Source: Sequoia sempervirens (taxonomy: Eukaryota > Streptophyta > Pinopsida > Cupressales > Cupressaceae). From it: a DNA stretch of 64,000 nt. The first letter of the stretch is position 1, and every line of letters starts with the position of its first letter. Position numbers and translations under genes: made by a program. The notes beneath the pieces are model-generated. The model had not been told where the DNA came from. It saw only the letters and a program-made list of their open reading frames with translations, and made no database searches. The stretch lies in assembly GCA_007258455.2 (NCBI GenBank), contig VDFB02193867.1:532881071-532945070 (forward strand). Direction: 5' to 3'. Positions 56,851 through 64,000 of the stretch are shown in pieces.

Positions 56851-58901
56851 TGTTGGTTCTCAGTTGTGATCTTATGGTTTGTCCTTGATGAAAAAATATC
56901 TTTCAGTTAGTTCTCTTTAATGATCAGTCTCATGATGTTTCTCCTTGCATACCACAGGTGTATTTAATTTTATTACATTCTTTGAACTCACATTTTTGAA
57001 TTCTTACTCATATCGGCGTGAGAATGGTAGGGTCTCCCTGATCCTTTTTGAAATGTTTGTGCTTCCTATTAGCAAGAAATTTATGATGTCATGTCAATTG
57101 GAATTTTGTCATTCATATAGCCTTTGGCGTGACATTCTCTGTTGTTTCGGTGACAGTGAGTGATCTCTTTCGACAGGAGTAATATTGTTGGTATGTGGTC
57201 ACAATGAATTTGGTATGCCACACCGATCGGAGATTAAATGGAAACACATCAGCAAGAGTTTAAGACTTCAGAAAACAGTCATAGTGAAAAGGGTTTAGTC
57301 TCACCGACATCACTTTTGGGGTTTCACTTCAGCCAAAAAAATTTCCTTCGGTGCGAGGTTATAACGATTGTGCAATGTCACACCGACCGCCTTTGGAGAA
57401 TTGTGTATCGGCAGGAATTTCTAAAAGTCTTGGTGAATAGGTGTGTTTTTCAGTGTGTTTCGATATGACAAATGATCTACAAGATGTCTTCCTGATAGTT
57501 TGAAGTTACAACGACTATTCAAATGACTTCTTTCAAATTGCTCGTCAGTGAGAAATGTTCTCTTTGGAATAGGTCTTCCTGAGAGTGATATGCTACAGCA
57601 ACTGGTTGCTCCAAAAAAAGGATATAAAAGTCACAAAAAATCCCAACATAGGAATTGGACATTCCAGTAGGCGACTAACATCTTCTTATGGTCATTCATT
57701 TACTTTGTCAAACCAGGGAATGTATACTTGAAATGGAGCGAAACTATATGTGCACAAAAAACAAGTTTCAGTCACGATTTACTAGAAATAAATGTGTGAA
57801 AGGAATTCTATTCATGCTATAGGAATGTAATGTGAAGCCATCTAAACTTAATCAAAGCAAAAACCATAACAACTATATATGAGAAACAAACTATGAACTG
57901 GCCTTATGTTGCAGGAACAAACACAAGGATGGATTCTCGATGCTGTAGGAACAATATATGACTCGGTTTGCACTGAAACTTCAAGAAAAAAAACTAACTT
58001 ATGATCAATAGAAAATAAACAGCTAACTAACTAACTACAGATACTTACTAAGTGGGCCCCCTTAGCAAGCATCAACTAATTATGCAAAGATTGAACTCAG
58101 AACTTCATCAGCTTTTATTCATAACTCAGAATGATATACATTGTTTGCTCATATGAGAACTAACACAAAACTTTGTCTCTTATCATAATACTAACTCTTA
58201 CATATTCTTCCTCTTATTATCATACTAACTCTTACATGCTATGCTTGCTATTTCATTATGCTTGCTCACTCGTGCAGGAGGAACACTTATTTAAACCAGA
58301 AAAACAACTAACTACCTAACTTAATAAAGAAAGACATGGAGATAAATGAATCCTGAAACCAAGGAACAAACTTCTCATAAATGAAAACATATCCATTCAA
58401 CATGATCCAGAGAATTTAGCATTCCACTCTTTCTAGATTAATGATCATTAAATTTCTTCCCAACAACTCGGATAGAGAGTCTTCGCCAGAACAACTTCCT
58501 TGACACCGTGCTACAAATGGAATTTACTGTAAAGCTAAAGTCTGCTACGCTTGACTCGTTCATGCTTCTTTCAACAACCTGTGATGCACAAGGTGATAGA
58601 GGTGAAAGAAAGCATTTGTGGCAATCAACATGATCCATTCATTAATCACATATTAAATCTATCCCATTATTCAAAAACCGTATGCATTATACCAGTCACT
58701 TGGGAAGTCAAAATAGGGTAATTAATAAGACACATGGAGATGTTTAGGCTACAGGAATGTAGGAATATATTCCTATAGGAAACTACCCATTTTAGATAAA
58801 GAGTCTTTAATAAAAGAGTTAAAACATCCATTAGCAGCAAAGTTAGAGATATTAAAAGTACATCATGATACTCAAATTATGAGCATATCCTGAGCTCATC
58901 A
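56851..58901 (-). repeat. probable 3' LTR of the last gypsy element
   Basis: Plus-strand edges TGTTGGTTCTCAG and GAGCTCATCA give TG...CA on the minus strand. The left edge coincides with the point where the match to the left long repeat stops, the right edge with a polypurine-like tract. Without its partner the boundaries remain provisional. 2051 bp, no coding frame. Confidence 0.55.
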
Positions 58902-58917
58902 TCTACCCCTTACTTAA
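58902..58917 (-). promoter_or_regulatory. polypurine tract (putative)
   Basis: Minus strand TTAAGTAAGGGGTAGA, directly before the TGATGAGCTC start of the LTR and right behind the end of the extra ORF. Confidence 0.5.
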
Positions 58918-61415
58918 CCTAATGATGGTCCACCAGCATTAAGCTTCCTGGTTGTTTCCCTGAAATCCATAGGAGTAGTATGGCTTTTTGGAATAGTCCC
59001 AAATTTATAATAGAAACCTCTAAAATTTTGCCATCTTTCATATCTGAGGTTCTATGTATCTTTATTAACATTTGTAGCTCGATAGGGATATAGTGGCCAC
59101 ATTAAAACTGGATGTCAAAATGTTATTGGCAACCATAATTTGAACCTCTTCTGAAGACCAACCTGTATGTACCTCTCTGTCATGCCAAGGGTTGCTTCAA
59201 AATTTAGGGGACTATGTGGCTTGGATTTCCTTAACCCAACAGTCAATTTCTACCATCTCTTTTCAATTCTGGAAGAGGCAAGCTTCCAAAACCGATACGG
59301 TTGGCTTTCAAATTCCTCATACACTTGCTTTCTGACATCAAATATTTTTACTCTTTCTGCTTGATTGTTGAACCTATATGCAACAGTGAGCCAGGTTTTT
59401 AGCATTGTGTAAGGATCTGTGCTTTTTGATCGCAGCGGTATGGGCTCATCCCTTTCAAATTCTTCATAAGCTTCCAATTGCCTGCCATAATTGGTTTCAT
59501 TGGCTGCCCATGACATAAGTGACCTCAAATGAATATCACCAATGTAAAGAAGTGGGTTCCACTCTGTTTCAGAGGGAATTATCAATCCATGCAAATAAAA
59601 TTCACATAAAAAATTCTTTAGCCAATTAGGAGCCACTTGGTATGCATCATAAAATTCTTTGAATGTATGAATAATAGGATCTAGATTCTTTGAAATTCTC
59701 ATTAACTAAAACCAAAGAAATTGTTCCTTTAGGCACATGGCATAGAATCTAGGCGGTGGTCTACACTCCACAATCTTACCAGTTATTTTCATCATTTCAT
59801 CCATTTTCTTTTTCATCCCCTGGATTTCCTTTTTCTACCTTTCAATTTCTCTTTTTAGTTTCTTCTTCTCTTCCTCCCAAAGACTTTGTTGAATTTTAGT
59901 CTTGGCAAAGTGGTGGAAACTTAGGGTTTGAAATGTGACCGGCCTCCATGTGGTCCTAAGGTATTCCAAAAATTTAATCAAAAATATCTTTTTGTAGACA
60001 ACCATGGCTTGACAAGTTGCATGGGGTAATGAAGCTTCATTGGCCACTTCCAATTGTTTAGGATTTTCTTCCTCTTGCCGCAAGACGAATTCCTGTTGCC
60101 GTGCAGGAGGAGACTGTACTTCTAAAATTTTCCTAGCTGCCTTAGCTAAGTCATCAAGACTTGGCATTCCCCTTCCATTACTATCATATTGTTCTTCATC
60201 GACTTCCATTGGTTCAACAGGTGGGCTATGTGAACATTCTTAGGTACATTCTAAGAATCATCATGACTGTGTTCCTCAGATTCCTCATAAATTATTATAC
60301 TTTTAGGCTGAGCAGAGGTTGAGGTGACTTTCTGTCATTTCCTTATTGAGGCTCTTTTTGGTAATGTGGCAGTTGTAGGAGGCATTCTCATGGATTTCCT
60401 ATTTCTAACTTTCCTAGAGGTTTCATACTCAATAGAAGAGGATGATAGAGAAACTACAGTGTCAACAGGTGTTGCTGCAGGAGGAACTGCTACAGGAGAA
60501 GATGTTGCTACAGGAGAGAGACACTGTTGTCTTTGAGCATGAGGGTCAGACTCTGGGGTTTGTTCTGCCCTAGATGACTCTCCTACCTTAATTTATCCTT
60601 TTTATCTTCTACTAGCATATATGGTTTGTACTCTAGTAGAGGGTTTTGGTGTGGAGACTGCAGGAATAGATGCTGCAAGGGTAGGTGCTGCAAGGATTGT
60701 TCTAGGCAACTGTGGAAGTTGCAAACCCTTTTGGGCAACAAAGTCTTGCCAAGAGAGGGGAGAGACATCCCTCAGGAAACTCTCAATCAATAGTTTTATG
60801 AGGGCATGATGGGCAATAGAGTTGTCCCTTCCTCTCTGGGTTTCATGGGAACTTTGCTTTAAAAGATTTAACAAAAAGTTTGAGACATTAATAGCTAACC
60901 CATGCCTCATATGGCTCGATAACTTAAAATGGTAAGAATGTAAAAGGAGAAGTGTTCCTCACAGGTTAAATACCTGATTATGAATGCAGCATACTCTGAA
61001 TATGGGAAGGGCAACGATACTCATTTGTAGCCTTGTTTAGAGACCTACAAAGGTCCATTAGTTGGTAATATAAACTCTACCCTTGCAGAAATAGCATCTA
61101 AAGAAAAAAAAATTTCCTACTGCAGGAAGCCTTGTTACTTCAACAATTCATTCTTCTGTTACTATCACTGTCAGACCCCATACTGAAGCTTCCCCTTCTG
61201 AGAGAGTTCTTAAAAATTCACGAGCAGCTTCCTCATTGAAAGAATCTAACCTCATAAAATAGTTTAGCCAACCACAATTACTGAATTTCTGCACTGTTTG
61301 AGGATCTTGTGTTAAGAGATCATGATCTACAGGCTCATGTCTTACCAATTGACCACCCATACTCACAAATTACCTCTGCTGAGATTCCGGAAACTCAAAC
61401 CTTTTCAAAAAAAAA
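58918..61415 (-). pseudogene. extra ORF downstream of pol (plant transposon-associated protein)
   Basis: Reads right to left in three blocks. N-terminal block (61366 to about 60600): GWLNYFMRLDSFNEEAAREF, then GLTVIVTEE, a segment near 60980 with IIRYLTCEEHFSFYI, and HALIKLLIESFL. This pattern is typical of the putative plant transposon protein family often found in retroelements. A Pro/Ser/Thr-rich linker follows (60580-60250). After a frame change the C-terminal block (60209-59250) has an acidic stretch, PSLDDLAKAARKILEV, a coiled coil ending EEEKKKLKREIER, then AYQVAPNWLKNFLCEFYLHG and VAYRFNNQAERVKIF. It ends near 58920 beside the polypurine tract. The position matches env-like ORFs of Athila-type elements, but I see no membrane segment or signal peptide. 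Function unknown. Confidence 0.65.
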
Positions 61416-62029
61416 ATTCTCTGTTCTGCTTATGTTTGCTTCTTTCAATTCTACCATCACTTTCTCTTCCTTTCCAAGAATGACTCAAAAGATAATTGCA
61501 TGTAATGATTATTAGGAACTACTCATATCAAGTAGTTAATGTTGTTTAGATAAAACATGCAGCCATATTTGGAAAGTACAAGAAGAATAAAAATATCTTA
61601 TTAGTTGTGACAGTGACATAAGAAAAGGTTTGTAATGGATTATCCTACCCCCTACTTAAAGGTTGACATTTGTCCACACATGGGAAAAAGGACAGGTGAA
61701 GCATGGGTGATAAAGACTGATATACACATAGTAGTTGCTGAATAAATGAAATAAATAAATAATGTGATTTAAGAGAAGATATCACGTACCTTTCAATTAA
61801 TGCTTGTACATGTTGGGAAAATCATAGCGCACCATGAAATGACGGCTGGAATAGAAACAATGAATGAGGTGGTATGGCAGGATGGATGATGTGGAAGAAA
61901 AGATAATGAATGGCGTGATGGATGGAAAATGGAGAACGTGGCATCCTTAAAAAGGAAACCTTTATTATGTGAATGCAACATGGAATTTAGAGAGATATTG
62001 TAGGAGAAAGACTAAATCCTTTCGCTGCA
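61416..62029. other. spacer between pol and the extra ORF
   Basis: No coding frame supported. Confidence 0.4.
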
Positions 62030-64000
62030 GGAAGATTAGTGATCGTATTTGAAATAAACTGTTACAGAAACTCATCTTTAGATGCTGGCGTATGATACAA
62101 CCAAATATGGTGTCCATTGACCAGTAGCTTAAATTGAACTGGGTCTATTGTATCCAACTACACTGAGCTATTATCAAACACATTTTCTATTTCATAAGGA
62201 CCAAGCTAGTGTGTGTTTAGTTTACCTTGATTTTCTTTGTATCTAGAATCATAGAGCAGCGCCCAGTCACTGGCAGAGAATTGCTTAGTTCAAATATGAC
62301 TGTCATGCCATTTCTTTCTTTTCTATTGGATAGTTTTAGTATACTGCAGGGCAACTTTCCTCATCTCATCCAATGTATTTAGCTATGGGAGGCATTCCTT
62401 TTAAGCCTCATAAATATCAATGTTAACCTAGAGAGTAGTTCTTAAGGTCTTATGTTCAAATTCAATTGGCAACATGGCAGTCTTACCATAGAGTAACTCA
62501 AAAAGAGTAAATCATGTAGTTGTTTTCCATGTCCTATAAGCCCAGAGTGCTTTAGGAAGACGGCTGCTCCAATCCTTCTTGTGTAATTGGACTGTCTTTG
62601 TGTGGATTACTTCAATTTATCTGTTAGTAACCTTTGCCTGACCATTCACTTGAGGGTGATAGGGGCTAGACATTCTATGCTTGATCTTCTAATCATTCAT
62701 CAATGTAGTGATTAAGTTGGATGTAAACTGAGCTCCTTGATCAGTAACAAGCTCCCTTGGGACTCCAAACCTTGTAAAAATTTGCTCATATAGGAACTCA
62801 ACAACTTTATTGTCATGGGAATGTGTCATTGCTTTCACTTCCACTTACTTGGTTACATAATGAGTACACATCAAAATGTATGATTTCCCATTGGATGGAG
62901 GATCAATAGGCCCAACAAAATCCATGCCCCATTTGTCAAAGGGACTGACTACCACTTGTAGATTCAGGGGCATTTCATCAGACCTTGTTGGTCTCCCCAT
63001 GCATTGACATCTATCACATTTCCTGGTGTAGGTTGCTACATCTTTGTGCAGTGTAGGCCAATAGTATCCTATATTAAGCACTTTCATAGCTATTCTCTTA
63101 GCTGCAAAGTTCCCTCCACATGGCTCATCATGACAGACATGAAAAATGTCATAGGTATCATCTTCCCTCACACATCTTCTCATGACTTGGTCAGGTCCTG
63201 TATAAAATAAACAGTCTACAATCCATGAAAATTTAAAACTTTTCTCAACCAACAATTACCTTTCCTTTAGTGGGAAGTGTGATAGAATTCTGTTGGCTGC
63301 TAAATAATTTGCAATATCTACATACCATGGGGTTTGAGCAGTAATAAAAAATAGATGTTCATCAGGGAAGCTATCATCAATTACCTCAGGAATGTTAGGT
63401 GTAGGTGTTTGAACTCTTAATAAGAAATCAACCACCACATTAGCTCGGCCTGGCTTATCAATAACTATGATATCAAATTCCTGCAACAATAAGATCCATC
63501 TTGCTAATCTACTAGATATGGTAGGCTTATTCATAAGGTACCTTACTGTTGCATGATTTGTATGAACAAATATTTGGTAACTAGTGACATAATGTCAAAA
63601 CTTGTTCAGGGCATACACGACTACTAGCAATTATTTCTTTGTGACATTATAGTTTAATTCAGGGCCTTGAATATTTTTGCTAATGAAATATATGGCATGC
63701 TAAATGGAATTCTCAGAAGCATTTGTGTGTGTATGAAAGGGTAGACTCCTCTTCGATTCTTGAAGAATAGATGCCTGAGTGAGTAGGTTCTTAAGCTACA
63801 GGAAATACTTTTCACAGGCCTCAGTTCAGGTAAATTAAGAATCCTTAGTCAATAAGGCATATAGTGGACTGTCTATCTTGCTAAAATCTTTGATGAATCT
63901 TCTATAATATCCAGCATGCCCTAGGAAGCTTCTAACATCCTTTTGTTTCATAGGTGTTGGAAAAGTTAGAATAACTTCTATTTTTGTAGGATCAACCTAA
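62030..64000 (-). pseudogene. gypsy pol, C-terminal part: RT thumb, RNase H, integrase
   Basis: One minus-strand frame runs from the window edge to about 62030 without a frameshift. RT connection: [18 protein letters not shown] (63910). RNase H remnant: about 63760-63400, ending FDIIVIDKPGRANVVVDFL. Integrase: zinc region with CVREDD, HDEPCGGNFAAKR and CDRCQCMGRPTRSDE (63190-62980), core WGMDFVGPIDPPS (first Asp kept), LVTDQGAQFTSN (second Asp kept) and YHPQVNGQAKVTNR, where Lys stands at the catalytic Glu position. A C-terminal tail with LLYDSRYKENQGKL follows. In-frame stops are frequent (for example 63255, 62850 and several between 62700 and 62200), many of them Gln- or Trp-to-stop. Confidence 0.85.

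Larger units (their letters stand above)
56851..64000 (-). mobile_element. Ty3/gypsy element (OTA-type pol) with extra ORF, cut by the window end
   Basis: Minus strand, so the 3' end is at left: 3' LTR (56851-58901), polypurine tract, an extra ORF in the env position (61.4-58.9 kb) and pol (from 64000 to about 62.0 kb). It inserted into the right long repeat of the gag-only element after AGGAG (56846-56850). The 5' LTR and the rest of pol lie outside. The duplication cannot be checked. All ORFs carry stops. Confidence 0.75.

Overview
This window looks like intergenic DNA of a large, repeat-rich plant nuclear genome. A seed plant is certain from the element families, and a gymnosperm is plausible from the long nested LTR elements and old, decayed copies, but I cannot prove the lineage. 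I see no convincing host gene, no real tRNA or rRNA gene and no CRISPR. Almost everything recognisable is transposable-element DNA in nested layers, and nearly every coding region carries stop codons.

Layout: 1-15.4 kb is AT-rich and old. It holds two copies (770-1559 and 8299-9081) of an ~790-bp inverted-repeat transposon with 4-bp target duplications, several copies of a ~33-bp dyad-symmetric motif, a degenerate array at 4.1-4.6 kb, a ~3-kb unrecognised decayed reading frame (6.49-9.79 kb) split by the second transposon copy, and a Ty3/gypsy gag scrap on the minus strand near 13.4-14.0 kb. At 15397-15564 there is a long near-perfect palindrome, followed by an internally deleted Helitron replicase/helicase pseudogene (17484-15796, minus).

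17.9-43.5 kb is a two-level nest. A ~6.2-kb L1-type LINE (ORF1, then endonuclease-RT-zinc finger-RNase H) has an 11-bp target duplication and a poly(A) tail. It was split by a 19.3-kb Ty3/gypsy element of the Tat type (20344-39665), bounded by 1.25-kb LTRs and a 5-bp duplication (gtttc). The Tat element has a 2.6-kb leader, a single uninterrupted gag-pro-pol frame (24224-32188) with 15 internal nonsense codons but no frameshift, minisatellites, and an antisense ORF encoding a plant-mobile-domain protein (34844-~37405, minus) with its own TATA box. Each LTR carries an array of about ten perfect AT-rich hairpins.

43.5-45.8 kb is AT-rich DNA with tRNA-like sequences and a 0.55-0.7 kb tandem duplication. 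45.8-64 kb is a second nest on the minus strand: two copies of a >2.5-kb LTR-like repeat (from 45834 and from 52611) flank a 3.1-kb interior encoding gag only. The right copy was later hit by a third copy of the 4-bp-duplication transposon (54693-55495), by a different inverted-repeat transposon (55669-56649, also a 4-bp duplication) and by a further gypsy element (56851 to beyond the window) with 3' LTR, an extra ORF in the env position and pol.

The pieces do not form a pathway. They give a relative chronology: LINE before Tat element; gag-only element before the two inverted-repeat transposons and the last gypsy. Stop codons mostly fit C-to-T or G-to-A transitions, as expected of long-methylated, silenced repeats.
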